Below, in pieces: positions 48,428-57,046 of a stretch of 64,000 nt of DNA. The notes under the pieces were generated by a model. The model made no database searches. It saw only the letters and a program-made list of their open reading frames with translations, and was not told the origin of the DNA. The DNA is from Bog-473 sp963782415 (GTDB lineage: Bacteria; Actinomycetota; Acidimicrobiia; Acidimicrobiales; RAAP-2), in NCBI GenBank assembly GCA_963782415.1, contig CAWAJT010000004.1, positions 496,001 through 560,000 of the forward strand, written 5' to 3'. Position numbers and translations under genes: made by a program. Position 1 is the stretch's first letter. Each line of letters starts with the position of its first letter.

Positions 48428-49354
48428 ATGAAGATCTTCGTCACCGGCGCATCGGGTTGGATCGGCTCGGCCGTCGTCCCCGAGTTGCTCGGAGCCGGCC
48501 ACGACGTGGTCGGCCTGGCCCGTTCGGATGTCTCGGCGCAGGCACTCGAGGCAGCCAGCTGCGCCGTGCACAGGGGCGACCTCGACGATCCAGAGGGCCT
48601 GGCCAAGGCGGCCGCCGACGCGGACGGCGTGATCCACCTGGCCTTCCAGCACGAGATCGCCTTCGCCGGCGGCAACTTCGCCGCCGCCGCGGCAGCCGAC
48701 CGGCGCGCTGTCGAGGCGATGGGTTCGGTCCTGGCCGGCTCCGACCGTCCCTTCGTGCTCGCCTCGGGGATGGTCGGCCTGAGTCTGGGCCGGCCGGCCA
48801 CCGAGGACGACGGCCTGGTGCCCGGCCCGGCCGTCCGGGCCATCCCCGCCGGCCTCCGGGTCGCCACCGCGCTGCTCACGCTGTCGCTGCGTGGGGTGGG
48901 CGTGCGCTCGTCTGTGTTGCGCTTCCCGCCGACGGTGCACGGCGCCGGCGACCACGGCTTCGTGGCCACCTTCGTCGACATCGCCCGCCAGCACGGCGTG
49001 TCCGCCTACGTGGGTGACGGCGCCAACCGCTGGCCTGCCGTCCATCGCTCCGATGCGGCGCGCCTGACCCGCCTGGCCGTCGAGGCCGCGCCGGCCGGTT
49101 CGGTGCTGCATGCCGTGGGGGACGAGGGTGTCGCCCTCCGCTCCCTCGCGGAGATGCTGGGGCGGCATCTCGACCTCCCTGCCCAGTCGATCGACCCGGC
49201 CGACGCCCCGGAGCACTTCGGTCCGCTCGGCCACTTCGCCGGGCTGGACAGCCCGGCCACCGCCGCCATCACGCGCGAGATGCTGGGCTGGGAGCCCACT
49301 GGCCCGACGTTGCTGGAGGATCTCGACGAGGAGCACTACTACCGCCAGCGGTGA
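48428..49354 (+). CDS. NAD(P)-dependent epimerase/dehydratase-family protein (extended SDR)
   Basis: A 308-aa extended SDR. The cofactor motif is KIFVTGASGWIGSAVVPELL. The sequence then matches atypical SDRs (VVGLARSDVSAQALEAASCA, GVIHLAFQHEIAF). The usual YxxxK is not evident, which is common in NmrA- and SDR-type quinone or carbonyl reductases of this group. GGAGG (48416-48420) precedes ATG 48428. Paired with its divergent TetR gene, a typical arrangement of inducible detoxifying reductases. Confidence 0.9.
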   Translation: MKIFVTGASGWIGSAVVPELLGAGHDVVGLARSDVSAQALEAASCAVHRGDLDDPEGLAKAAADADGVIHLAFQHEIAFAGGNFAAAAAADRRAVEAMGSVLAGSDRPFVLASGMVGLSLGRPATEDDGLVPGPAVRAIPAGLRVATALLTLSLRGVGVRSSVLRFPPTVHGAGDHGFVATFVDIARQHGVSAYVGDGANRWPAVHRSDAARLTRLAVEAAPAGSVLHAVGDEGVALRSLAEMLGRHLDLPAQSIDPADAPEHFGPLGHFAGLDSPATAAITREMLGWEPTGPTLLEDLDEEHYYRQR

Positions 49355-49440
49355 GGCGGGCGACGTGATGTCCCGCCGCTCGTCACAATCGAGCGGGCTG
49401 GCCCGTCTGAGAGAGTAGACGGAGGGTCGGATTGGAGTAG

Positions 49441-50367
49441 GTGGTGGCTATCCGCGTGTTCGTCGCTGGTGGGACCGGGGTCATCGGGCGGCGGCTGGTT
49501 CCCCAACTCGTGGCCCGAGGCCATGCGGTCACCGCCACCACGACGAGTACCGACAAGCTCGGTGTGCTCCAGCGGCTCGGCGCCGAGGCGGTCGTGATGG
49601 ACGGGCTCGACGCGGTATCGGTGGGCGAGGCGGTGGCGCGTGCCCAACCGGAGGCGGTGGCTCACGAGATGACCGCGATCGGCAAGCCCGACATCAAGCA
49701 CATGGACCGTTGGTTCGCCCTCACCAACCGGCTGCGCACCGAGGGCACGGATCATCTGCTGGGCGCGGCCAAGGCCGCCGGCGTGGCGAACGTCGTGGCG
49801 CAGAGCTACGCCAACTGGAACGGGATCCGCCACGGCGGCTGGGTCAAGACAGAAGAAGACCCTCTCGACCCGTTGGACGGGACGACGGCGCAGCCGGTCA
49901 TGGCGGCCATCGCCCACGTGGAAGAGGTGGTCGGGCGCGCCGGCGGTGCCGTGCTGCGCTACGGCGGCCTCTATGGGCCCGGCGCCACTGACGATCAGGT
50001 CGAGCTGATCCGCAAGCGGCAGTTCCCGCTGGTGGGCAAGGGCAACGGCTACAGCTCGTGGGTACACGTCGACGACGCCGCCAGCGCCACCGTCCTCGCG
50101 CTGGAGCAACAGGCGAAGGGTGTGTTCAACATCGTCGATGACGAGCCCGCACCGGCGCACGAGTGGCTGCCCTTCCTGGCCGAGTGCGCGGGCGCCAAAC
50201 CGCCGAGGAAGGTCCCGGCGTGGTTGGCCCGGCTGGTGGCGGGTCCGGTCGCGGTCGCGATGATGACCGAAGGGCGTGGGTTCTCCAACGCCAAAGCCAA
50301 GCGCGAGCTCGGGTGGGTGTTGCGCTACCCGTCGTGGCGGCAAGGTTTCCGCGAGGGGTTGGACTGA
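49441..50367 (+). CDS. NAD-dependent epimerase/dehydratase-family protein
   Basis: A 308-aa extended SDR. The motif is IRVFVAGGTGVIGRRLVPQL. The middle section, NVVAQSYANWNGIRHGGWVK, replaces the classical YxxxK, and GAVLRYGGLYGPGA and YSSWVHVDDAASATVLALEQ are the family's substrate-domain blocks. It is the same general group as the protein encoded just upstream but not a recent duplicate. The start is GTG 49441 with GGAG upstream. The substrate is unknown. It could be part of a redox-stress set with the AhpD-like and FMN-reductase genes that follow. Confidence 0.88.
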   Translation: MVAIRVFVAGGTGVIGRRLVPQLVARGHAVTATTTSTDKLGVLQRLGAEAVVMDGLDAVSVGEAVARAQPEAVAHEMTAIGKPDIKHMDRWFALTNRLRTEGTDHLLGAAKAAGVANVVAQSYANWNGIRHGGWVKTEEDPLDPLDGTTAQPVMAAIAHVEEVVGRAGGAVLRYGGLYGPGATDDQVELIRKRQFPLVGKGNGYSSWVHVDDAASATVLALEQQAKGVFNIVDDEPAPAHEWLPFLAECAGAKPPRKVPAWLARLVAGPVAVAMMTEGRGFSNAKAKRELGWVLRYPSWRQGFREGLD

Positions 50368-50501
50368 CCGAGGCCGAGCCGGGTGACGCAGTACGCCTGC
50401 AACGGGACCATCTCTTGCGGCCCTGTCACAGACGGACGTCCCGGTGTGTCTCTCTGGGTGAGGGCCATGGACCGATGGCCACACCGATGAAAGGACCACC
50501 A

Positions 50502-50975
50502 ATGGATGCCCGCCTGAACCTCTATGAGAACCCCGTGGCGACGAAGTTCGTCCATCACATCGTCGCCGCCGGCGGCGTCGTGACGAAGTCGACGCTGCCC
50601 GCCTTGACCCAGGAGCTGGTCAAGCTGCGCGCCAGCCAGATCAACGGCTGTGGTTTCTGCACCGACATGCACACCAAAGAAGCCCTCCACGCCGGGGAGA
50701 GCCAGGTTCGACTCAACCTGGTGGCCGCCTGGCGCGAGGCGACCGTCTTCACCGAGGCCGAGCGCGCCGCGCTCGAGCTCGCCGAGCAGGGCACCCGCAT
50801 TGCCGACGCGTCCGAGGGCGTCTCCGACGAGGTCTGGGCGCGGGCCGAGAAGTATTACGACGAGGAGCAGCTCGGTGCGCTGGTCTCGCTCGTTGCCATC
50901 ATCAACATGTTCAACCGCCTGAACGTGATCGTTCGCCAGCCCGCGGGCGACTACGTGGCGGGCCAGTTCGACTGA
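50502..50975 (+). CDS. AhpD-like carboxymuconolactone decarboxylase family protein
   Basis: A 157-aa all-helical protein. The CxxC redox motif with its downstream His is clear in SQINGCGFCTDMHTKEALHA, the AhpD-like signature of alkylhydroperoxidase activity. VVTKSTLPALTQELVKLRAS before and GALVSLVAIINMFNRLNVIV after are family-typical. I chose ATG 50502 because AAAGGA (50489-50494) fits its ribosome-binding site; earlier in-frame starts are not supported. It probably reduces peroxides or acts with a flavin enzyme, consistent with nearby reductases. Confidence 0.9.
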   Translation: MDARLNLYENPVATKFVHHIVAAGGVVTKSTLPALTQELVKLRASQINGCGFCTDMHTKEALHAGESQVRLNLVAAWREATVFTEAERAALELAEQGTRIADASEGVSDEVWARAEKYYDEEQLGALVSLVAIINMFNRLNVIVRQPAGDYVAGQFD

Positions 50976-51002
50976 TCAGGTCCGGCGCGTCACGTCGGCT
51001 GA

Positions 51003-51569
51003 TCAAATCCGGTCTGCGTCGCCGACCAGCCGCTGCAGGGACAGGGTGATGGCGTGGCGGATGGCCGGGTCGCCGATCTGCCCGTCCTGTACGGCGGTGC
51101 GCGGCACGGGGATGGCGGTGCAGGCGTCCTCGAGCAGCGCCGCGTGCGCGTAGCCGAGGACTTTGCGCAGTGAGTCGTGCGCGTCGGCCGCTCCGTTGGG
51201 GGCGGCCGACGCGTTGATGAAGGCGACCCGCTTCTGGTAAATGGATCCGGCGGCGTCGTCACCGATGGTCCAATCGAGCAGGTTCTTGAACGACCCCGGC
51301 AGGGCGCCGGCGTATTCGGGCGTGGAGAAGAGGACGGCCACCGACGAGTGGATGGCCGACCGCAGGCGGTCGACGGCGGCGGGCAGCGGCGCCGAGTCGA
51401 GGTCGGGGTTGAAGTGCGGGAGCGCACCCATCTCCTCGTAGAGCACGGTGGCGATGCCCGGCACCGTGAGGCGTGTCGCGGTGCGGAGCAGCGCCGTGTT
51501 CGTCGATCCGTGGCGGAGGCTGCCCGAAATGAGCAGGACCGTGGCCGGGGCGCGGTCGGGTCCGTCCAC
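51003..51569 (-). CDS. NADPH-dependent FMN reductase (NADPH:quinone/azo reductase type)
   Basis: A 188-aa flavodoxin-fold reductase (FMN_red family). The FMN phosphate loop is LLISGSLRHGSTNTALLRTA; the second loop STPEYAGALPGSFKNLLDWT is the hallmark of ArsH/ChrR-like quinone and chromate reductases. I start at GTG 51569, 4 nt after the hydrolase stop; the longer in-frame N-terminus overlaps that gene and has no family match. Converges on the AhpD-like gene. Confidence 0.88.
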   Translation of the reverse strand: MDGPDRAPATVLLISGSLRHGSTNTALLRTATRLTVPGIATVLYEEMGALPHFNPDLDSAPLPAAVDRLRSAIHSSVAVLFSTPEYAGALPGSFKNLLDWTIGDDAAGSIYQKRVAFINASAAPNGAADAHDSLRKVLGYAHAALLEDACTAIPVPRTAVQDGQIGDPAIRHAITLSLQRLVGDADRI

Positions 51570-51573
51570 CGAC

Positions 51574-52398
51574 TCAGCCGCGGGCGAGCGCGCGGCGCTC
51601 GGCCACGGAGACGACGAAGGCCGCGAACGCCTCGGGGTGCGTGGTCGGTGCGAAGTGTCCCGTGCCGACGAATTTCTCACTGTGGGCGTTGGGCAGCATG
51701 TCCGCCAGCCAGCGCGCGCCGAAGTCGTGCTCCTCGGACGTCTCGGTGCCGTAGCCGACGACGGCCGGCGTCGTCACGGCGCCGAAGGCGAAGGGGGTGT
51801 GGAGCTCCGAGGCCATGTCGGCCTGGTACGCCGGGCCCTCAGCCCGGCGTACCGCCCGTCGCTCGGCGGGCAGGCCCGCCCAGGCCTCGTCACCGAGGAG
51901 CCGGCGGTACATCTCTTCGATCTCGCGAGCCGGGTCGTCCGAGGCGGCCACGGCGGCGTTGTATGCCTTGGTCGTCTGCGACCACCAGTCAACCCAGGGC
52001 ATCGGTGGTTCCCACAGGCCGAGGACCCGGAAGGCGGCCGGTCGGAGCGACGCAGCGAGCATTGTGGGATTCGAACCGAAGCTGTGGGCGATGACGGCGG
52101 GCGGCTCGCTGCAGCGTGCGGCCAGTCCGAGCAGGTCCTCGGCGTGCTCGACCATCGTGCGCGCGCTTGGCAGGTGGAGTGATCGCCCGTAGCCGCGCCG
52201 GTCGTAGACGATGATGTGGCGGTCCTGCAGGTGGGCGAGCACCCGCCGGAAGACGCCGGAGCGGTCCGGCGCACCGTGGACCAGAATGATCGGTGGTGCG
52301 GCGAGGGGGCCGCTCTCCACCACGAAGAGGTCACCGCTCCTTTCGGAGCCATCGACGGCGCCGTGGTCCGGTGACACGGCCCCCTGTCCCTGCGACAT
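51574..52398 (-). CDS. Alpha/beta-fold hydrolase
   Basis: A 274-aa alpha/beta hydrolase. The oxyanion HG is in IILVHGAPDRSGVFRRVLAH, the nucleophile elbow in PAVIAHSFGSNPTMLAASLR (Ser with HSFGS, not the classical GxSxG), and the final His in FVGTGHFAPTTHPEAF. A Trp- and Met-rich cap (LWEPPMPWVDWW) suggests a hydrophobic substrate. It is probably in one transcript with the FMN reductase. It may act on esters or ring-opened ketones; no substrate can be assigned. Confidence 0.88.
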   Translation of the reverse strand: MSQGQGAVSPDHGAVDGSERSGDLFVVESGPLAAPPIILVHGAPDRSGVFRRVLAHLQDRHIIVYDRRGYGRSLHLPSARTMVEHAEDLLGLAARCSEPPAVIAHSFGSNPTMLAASLRPAAFRVLGLWEPPMPWVDWWSQTTKAYNAAVAASDDPAREIEEMYRRLLGDEAWAGLPAERRAVRRAEGPAYQADMASELHTPFAFGAVTTPAVVGYGTETSEEHDFGARWLADMLPNAHSEKFVGTGHFAPTTHPEAFAAFVVSVAERRALARG

Positions 52399-52489
52399 CG
52401 GGTCACGTTACCGTCGCAGGTGACGGCACCGAACCGTCGCAAGCCTGGCTCGGCGATCTCGCACGGGAGGCGCCATGCCCCGCCGCGAA

Positions 52490-53040
52490 CTAGGCGGGGG
52501 TAGGCGTCCTCCGCCTCGGCCAGCAGCGGCTCGAGGTCGCGGGGGAGGACGACGCCGGACGTCACCGCGGCCTGGGTTGCCGCCGCGTCACGGGCGAGGT
52601 AGTCGGCGCGGTCCTCGTAGAGCGCGTGTGCCTTCTCGATGGGGAAGTCCTCATGGAAGCCGGGCGGCCGGGCGAACGTCGGCGACTGCTGCAGTGCGCT
52701 GTTGTGCGCCAGCGGCACCGCGACCTGAGGCAGCCGGAGGCCGCCACGCGCGATGCCGTTGTCGTCGCGGACGATCTGTGCCGGCTCGCCCGCGAAGTCG
52801 ATGCGCGGCTGCACGACCAGGCGGGTGGCGAACGGCGCGCTCTCGACCCGTTCGACCTCCCACCGGCCGTCTCGTCCGATGTCCGTGCCCTCCACGGGCC
52901 GTAGCGGGCGGCCTCCCCCTCCAAGAAGTACTCGTCCTGGCGGTATCCCAGCGCAGCGAGGTCGGCGGTCGGGTCGCCGAACGCCCAGCCCTTGCTACCA
53001 CCGCTGATCGGTCCGTCGACGTTCACACCGACACCCCCAT
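52490..53040 (-). pseudogene. Alpha/beta hydrolase-domain (PF20091-like) gene with large internal deletion
   Basis: The minus strand holds both ends of a protein family normally ~450-500 aa but not the middle. The N-terminus, ISGGSKGWAFGDPTADLAAL then GYRQDEYFLEGEAARY and, after a frame change near 52905, DIGRDGRWEVERVESAPFAT, joins directly to the C-terminus, DDNGIARGGLRLPQVAVPLA then ALYEDRADYLARDAAATQAA. About 250-300 residues with the nucleophile are gone. A further frame slip in a C5 run near 52497 precedes the TAG at 52490-52492. ATG 53040 overlaps the acyl-CoA ligase stop but meets an early TGA; GTG 53026 gives an open frame. Confidence 0.6.
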
Positions 53041-54602
53041 CAGGTACCCGGCACTGCGGTGTCGCGCAGTTCGCGCTTGAGGACCTTTCCCGACGGGTTA
53101 CGCGGCAGCGCGTCAATGAACGTCACGGCCTTGGGGACCTTGAAACGGGCCAGTTGCCCCTGGCAGTGTGCGAGTAGTTCGTCCGATGTCGCCTCTGTGC
53201 CCTCGCGCAGGGCGACGAATGCCACCGGGACCTCGCCCCAGCGCTCGTCTGGCCGGCCGACCACGGCGGCCTCGAGCACGGCGTCGTGCTCGTAGAGGAC
53301 GCGCTCTATCTCCGAGCTGGCGATGTTCTCGCCCCCCGAGACGATCATGTCCTTGAGCCGGTCGACGATGAAGAGGTAGCCGTCTCCGTCGCGCACGCCG
53401 ATGTCCCCGCTGTGGAACCACCCGCCGGTGAAGGCGGCCTCCGTGGCGTCGGGGTCGCGCCAGTAACCCTTGAAGACCTTGGGGCCCCGCATGACGATCT
53501 CGCCCTGCTCACCGGCCGGCACGGTGTTGCCGTCCTCGTCCCACACGTCGAGGTCGAGGTAGAGGCAGGGGCGCCCCACCGAGCCGAGCTTGGTCACGAT
53601 GCTGGCGCGGTCGAGGAAGGTGTCGCCTGAGACCGTCTCGGTCATGCCGTAGGCATCGGCGAACCAGGCGGAGGGGAAGGCGCGCTGAATTCGCTGAATG
53701 AGGGGGATCGGCATCTTCTCGCCGCCGTTGATGATGACGCGCACCGACGAGAGGTCGCGCCGCTCAATATCGGCCAGCGCCATGATGGCATTGACCATCG
53801 CCGGCGCCAGCCAGACGGTGGTGACCCGTGATCGCTCGATCTCGTCGACCACGGCGGCGGCATCAAAGGCACGGTGGATGATCATGGTGGCACCGGCTGC
53901 GACGAGCGACGTGGTCGTGAGATCGAGCGCGCCGACGTGGTAGAGCGGACCGCACGCCAGCCCGAGCTCTGCGCTCGTGAAACCGAACTCCAGCGTGTGC
54001 GCCAGGTTCTTCCAGGCCAGGTTGGCGTGCGTGAGCATGACGCCCTTCGGACGACCGGTCGTGCCCGAGGTGTACATCAAGCGGTGCACGTCGTCGCCCG
54101 CCACCGGCACGGGCGCCACCACGGGCGACTCCGTTCGGGCATCGGCCAGGGTCGTCCAGCCCTCCTCTGCCGCGTCCCCGATCAGCACGCGCACGAGCTC
54201 GCCGTCCAGGCCCGCCGTGGCCTCGTCGGCCAGTGCCACCAGCGGCTGGTCGCAGACGAGCGCGCCGGCGCCCGAGTGCTCCAGGATGTAGCGCACCTCC
54301 GGCGCCGCCAGCCGCCAGTTGATCGGCATGGCGATGGCGCCCACGTAATTGGCGGCGAAGAGCGCCTCCAAGAATTCCGGGCAGTTGTACGAGAGCAGGG
54401 CCACCACGTCGCCGGCGGCAATGCCGCGCGCGGCCAAGCCAGCGGCGAGTGCGGCCACCCGGGCCGCCATCGCCGCGTACGTGGTGGACTCGCCCTCGAA
54501 GACGGTCATGACAGCGTCCGGGGAGCGCTCCGCGTGGTGGGCGAGCACGCCGTACCAGTTCAGGTCCGCGGCGGCCATCGGTGACTGAGGCGACGTCGTC
54601 AT
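53040..54602 (-). CDS. Acyl-CoA synthetase (AMP-forming, class I adenylate-forming ligase)
   Basis: A 520-aa AMP-forming ligase that activates a carboxylic acid to its CoA thioester. Motifs: MYTSGTTGRPKGVMLTHANL (P-loop), DAYGMTETVSGD (A5), WFHSGDIGVRDGDGYLFIVD (A7/A8) and the catalytic Lys in LPRNPSGKVLKRELR. The substrate-pocket segment (LACGPLYHVGALDLTTTSLV) fits medium- or long-chain or aryl acids. It gives the entry step of the 52-63 kb cluster. Divergent from a TetR gene; its stop overlaps the next, damaged gene. Confidence 0.93.
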   Translation of the reverse strand: MTTSPQSPMAAADLNWYGVLAHHAERSPDAVMTVFEGESTTYAAMAARVAALAAGLAARGIAAGDVVALLSYNCPEFLEALFAANYVGAIAMPINWRLAAPEVRYILEHSGAGALVCDQPLVALADEATAGLDGELVRVLIGDAAEEGWTTLADARTESPVVAPVPVAGDDVHRLMYTSGTTGRPKGVMLTHANLAWKNLAHTLEFGFTSAELGLACGPLYHVGALDLTTTSLVAAGATMIIHRAFDAAAVVDEIERSRVTTVWLAPAMVNAIMALADIERRDLSSVRVIINGGEKMPIPLIQRIQRAFPSAWFADAYGMTETVSGDTFLDRASIVTKLGSVGRPCLYLDLDVWDEDGNTVPAGEQGEIVMRGPKVFKGYWRDPDATEAAFTGGWFHSGDIGVRDGDGYLFIVDRLKDMIVSGGENIASSEIERVLYEHDAVLEAAVVGRPDERWGEVPVAFVALREGTEATSDELLAHCQGQLARFKVPKAVTFIDALPRNPSGKVLKRELRDTAVPGT

Positions 54603-54805
54603 CGGATCGACCCGACGGTGCGCGGCACCCGGCGCACGCCGACGAAGCAGATTCGCTGCACGGTCACCGACTCCTTCCGCGCTTTGTGCGACCCGACGAG
54701 AGCGCTGTTCCCGCAGGGCGAGCCTACCTGTGGACGCGCGCGGAAACCGGTGTCACGCTCCACACACGCCGCCCGGCCCACACCCGTCCTCGGGTGCCGG
54801 CCCGC

Positions 54806-54819
54806 TAGTCTCGCTGGCA
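54806..54819 (+). promoter_or_regulatory. -10-like box before the TetR gene
   Basis: TAGTCT (54806-54811) lies 8 nt before ATG 54820 with no Shine-Dalgarno, another possible leaderless or near-leaderless start. Confidence 0.4.
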
Positions 54820-55458
54820 ATGGCACGGGTGGAGTCGAGCGGTGATTCTCGCCGCAAGGCGAACTGGGAGGCGCGCTACCAGGCCATCATCGACACATCG
54901 GCAGGTGTCTTCGCCCGCGGTGGGTACCACGCCACGGGCATCACGGAGCTGTGTGTCGCCAACGATCTCGGCAAGGGTGCGCTGTACCACTACATCGGCT
55001 CCAAGGAGGACCTGCTCGCTGCCATCCACGACCGCGTCATGGACGAGGTGATGGCCGGCGCGGATCGCGTGGCCGAAGCCGGCGGGACGCCGTCCGAGCA
55101 GCTGGCCATGCTGGGCGACGAATTGCTCGACGTGATCCACCGCTACCCCGACCACGTCTGGGTCTTCCTGCACGAGTTCCCGGCACTGACCGGCGAGCGG
55201 GCGGAGCAGTTCCGCAAGCGCCGGCGCCTGTACGAGCGCCGGGTCGAGGGTGTCCTCGAGGCGGGAGTCGGAACCGGCGAGTTCCGTGAGCTCGACCCTC
55301 GGCTCACGGCCCTGGCCTGGCTCGGCATGCACAACTACACCTACCTCTGGCTCAAGGCGGGCGGCGAGCTGTCCGCCCGTGACGTGGCCAAGCCCTTTGC
55401 CGACATCTTCATGCGGGGGATCACGAACCCGGCTGCGAATCCGGCCACGAAGACCTGA
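54820..55458 (+). CDS. TetR-family transcriptional regulator
   Basis: A 212-aa TetR regulator. The HTH is IIDTSAGVFARGGYHATGIT followed by ELCVANDLGKGALYHYIGSK; the C-terminal ligand domain (YPDHVWVFLHEFPALTGERA, ALAWLGMHNYTYLWLKAGGE) resembles regulators of acyl-CoA or aromatic catabolism. ATG 54820 is preferred to an in-frame GTG-type start 90 nt earlier. It is divergent from the acyl-CoA ligase and convergent with an SDR gene; it is the best candidate to bind the GTACCGACC sites at 57.0 and 62.5 kb. Confidence 0.9.
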   Translation: MARVESSGDSRRKANWEARYQAIIDTSAGVFARGGYHATGITELCVANDLGKGALYHYIGSKEDLLAAIHDRVMDEVMAGADRVAEAGGTPSEQLAMLGDELLDVIHRYPDHVWVFLHEFPALTGERAEQFRKRRRLYERRVEGVLEAGVGTGEFRELDPRLTALAWLGMHNYTYLWLKAGGELSARDVAKPFADIFMRGITNPAANPATKT

Positions 55459-55468
55459 GGGCGACCGC

Positions 55469-56215
55469 TCAAGGCGCCGAGTAGCCGCCGTCGACGACGA
55501 GGGCCGATCCGGTCGTCCAGCGTGAGGCCTCGCTGGCCAGGTAGGAGTAGGCCCCGACCAGGTCGCCGGCCGTCCCGAGGCCGAGCGGGTGCTTGTCGGC
55601 GATGGCGTCGAGCGCCTCGGGCGGCAGTCCGTCGTGGATGGCCGAGCGGAACGTCCCGGGGCACACGCAGTTGACGCGGATGCCGTCGCGGGCGTACTCG
55701 ACAGCGGCGACCTTGGCGAGCTGCATCACGGCGGCCTTGGTGGCGCAGTACGGGGCCGCGTGCGACCACGCCGTCAGGCCCGAGACCGACGCCGTCACGA
55801 TGATGGAGCCCGAGTGCTGCGGCCGCATCACCCCCACCGCGGCCTTGATGCCGTTCACCGCGCCGAGGACGTTGACGCGAAAGGCGCGCTCCCAGTCCTC
55901 GGTCGTCAGGTTGTGGATGCGGCCGTTGGGCGACAGGACGCCGGCGTTGGAGACGAGGACGTCGAGCCGGCCGAAGCGATCGACCGCCTGCGTGACGACC
56001 GACTCGACCTGGTCCTCGTCGCTCACATCCGCCAGCGCGGTCAGAACGCCGCCGTCCGTGGGGGGCAGCCTGTCGACGGTCGCCGCCAACGAGGACGCGC
56101 TGACGTCGCTCAACACCAGATCGGTGGCGGGCTCGCCGGCGAGTTGGTGCGCCACGGCACCACCGAGGGCGCCGCCGGCGCCGATGATCGTCACGACCCG
56201 CCGCGTCGAGGTCAT
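55469..56215 (-). CDS. SDR-family oxidoreductase
   Basis: A 248-aa classical SDR. The cofactor motif is VVTIIGAGGALGGAVAHQLA (GxxxGxG type with Ala), with Asp after strand 2 (LVLSDVSAS), suggesting NAD+. NAG is in LVSNAGVLSPN, the Ser in VTASVSGLTAWSHA and YxxxK in APYCATKAAVMQLA. The end GSALVVDGGYSAP is typical. ATG 56215 overlaps the previous stop by 4 bp, so it is the second gene of a two-SDR operon. It probably oxidises a beta-hydroxyacyl-CoA or alcohol intermediate. Confidence 0.92.
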   Translation of the reverse strand: MTSTRRVVTIIGAGGALGGAVAHQLAGEPATDLVLSDVSASSLAATVDRLPPTDGGVLTALADVSDEDQVESVVTQAVDRFGRLDVLVSNAGVLSPNGRIHNLTTEDWERAFRVNVLGAVNGIKAAVGVMRPQHSGSIIVTASVSGLTAWSHAAPYCATKAAVMQLAKVAAVEYARDGIRVNCVCPGTFRSAIHDGLPPEALDAIADKHPLGLGTAGDLVGAYSYLASEASRWTTGSALVVDGGYSAP

Positions 56216-56991
56216 ACGAGCAGGTAGCCGCCGTCGACGGTGAGCACGGTGCCGGTGATGAAGGCGGAGGCATCCGAGGCGAGGAACTGGTAGGCGGCCG
56301 CCAGATCGCTCGATGTCCCCCAGCGGCGCTGCGCCGTGTGGCCGGTGATGGCGGCGGACATTTCGGGGTTCTGCAGCCAGGCGTCGGCCAGCGGCGACTC
56401 GAACCAGCCCGGCGCGACCACGTTGACCGTGATGCCGGCGGGCGCGAGATCGAGCGCCAGCCCCTTTGCCACGCCGACCAGTCCCGCCTTGGACGCGCTG
56501 TACGCCGCGAGCCCCCTGCGCGGCCGCTCGCCGAGCACGGAACCGGTGAAGATCAACCGCCCGCCCTCGCTCATGACCCGTGCCGCGGCCCGCGCACCGA
56601 GGAAGGCCCCCGTCAGGTTGACGTCCATCACCTGGCGCCACACCGACAGGGAGGTCTCGCGCGGCCCGGCCACGATCGGCGAAATGCCGGCGTTGCAGAT
56701 CCAGGCGTCGACCGCGCCCCATTCGGCCAGCGCGGCGTCGGCCACCGCCTCGTTGAAATCTTCGTCGGTCACGTCGCCGCTGAGCACGAGCGACGACCCG
56801 GGGAGCGCGGCGGCCACCGTCTTGAGGTCGCGCTCGGTGCGGGCGACCAGGGCCACGGCGGCGCCGGCGTCGGAGAAGGCGTGGGCGAGCAGGGCGCCGA
56901 GGCCGCGGCTGGCACCGGTGATCACCACCCGCTTGCCCGAGACGGCGCCAGGGCCCGGGAAGGACTCGGGTATGTCGATGTGATCGATCAT
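56212..56991 (-). CDS. SDR-family oxidoreductase
   Basis: A 259-aa SDR. The cofactor motif is RVVITGASRGLGALLAHAFS with Arg after strand 2 (VALVARTERD), suggesting NADP(H). NAG is in AWICNAGISPI, the Ser in FTGSVLGERPRRG and YxxxK in AAYSASKAGLVGVA. GTVLTVDGGYLLV closes the protein. ATG 56991 faces the E1 gene at 57047 across 55 bp that contain an inverted repeat, so the divergent pair is probably co-regulated. Confidence 0.92.
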   Translation of the reverse strand: MIDHIDIPESFPGPGAVSGKRVVITGASRGLGALLAHAFSDAGAAVALVARTERDLKTVAAALPGSSLVLSGDVTDEDFNEAVADAALAEWGAVDAWICNAGISPIVAGPRETSLSVWRQVMDVNLTGAFLGARAAARVMSEGGRLIFTGSVLGERPRRGLAAYSASKAGLVGVAKGLALDLAPAGITVNVVAPGWFESPLADAWLQNPEMSAAITGHTAQRRWGTSSDLAAAYQFLASDASAFITGTVLTVDGGYLLV

Positions 56992-57018
56992 CGTCGTGAC
57001 GGCGCCGCTTTTCCCATG

Positions 57019-57036
57019 TTGTACCGACCAGTACAA
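57019..57036. promoter_or_regulatory. Operator TTGTACCGACCAGTACAA overlapping the E1 promoter
   Basis: TTGTAC (57019-57024) and GTACAA (57031-57036) form a perfect 6-bp inverted repeat with a 6-nt spacer. The right arm overlaps TACAAT (57032-57037), a good -10 box for the E1 gene 9 nt before its ATG. The site also lies upstream of the divergent SDR operon. GTACCGACC (57021-57029) recurs on the minus strand at 62538-62546. Confidence 0.6.
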
Positions 57037-57046
57037 TACACACCCG

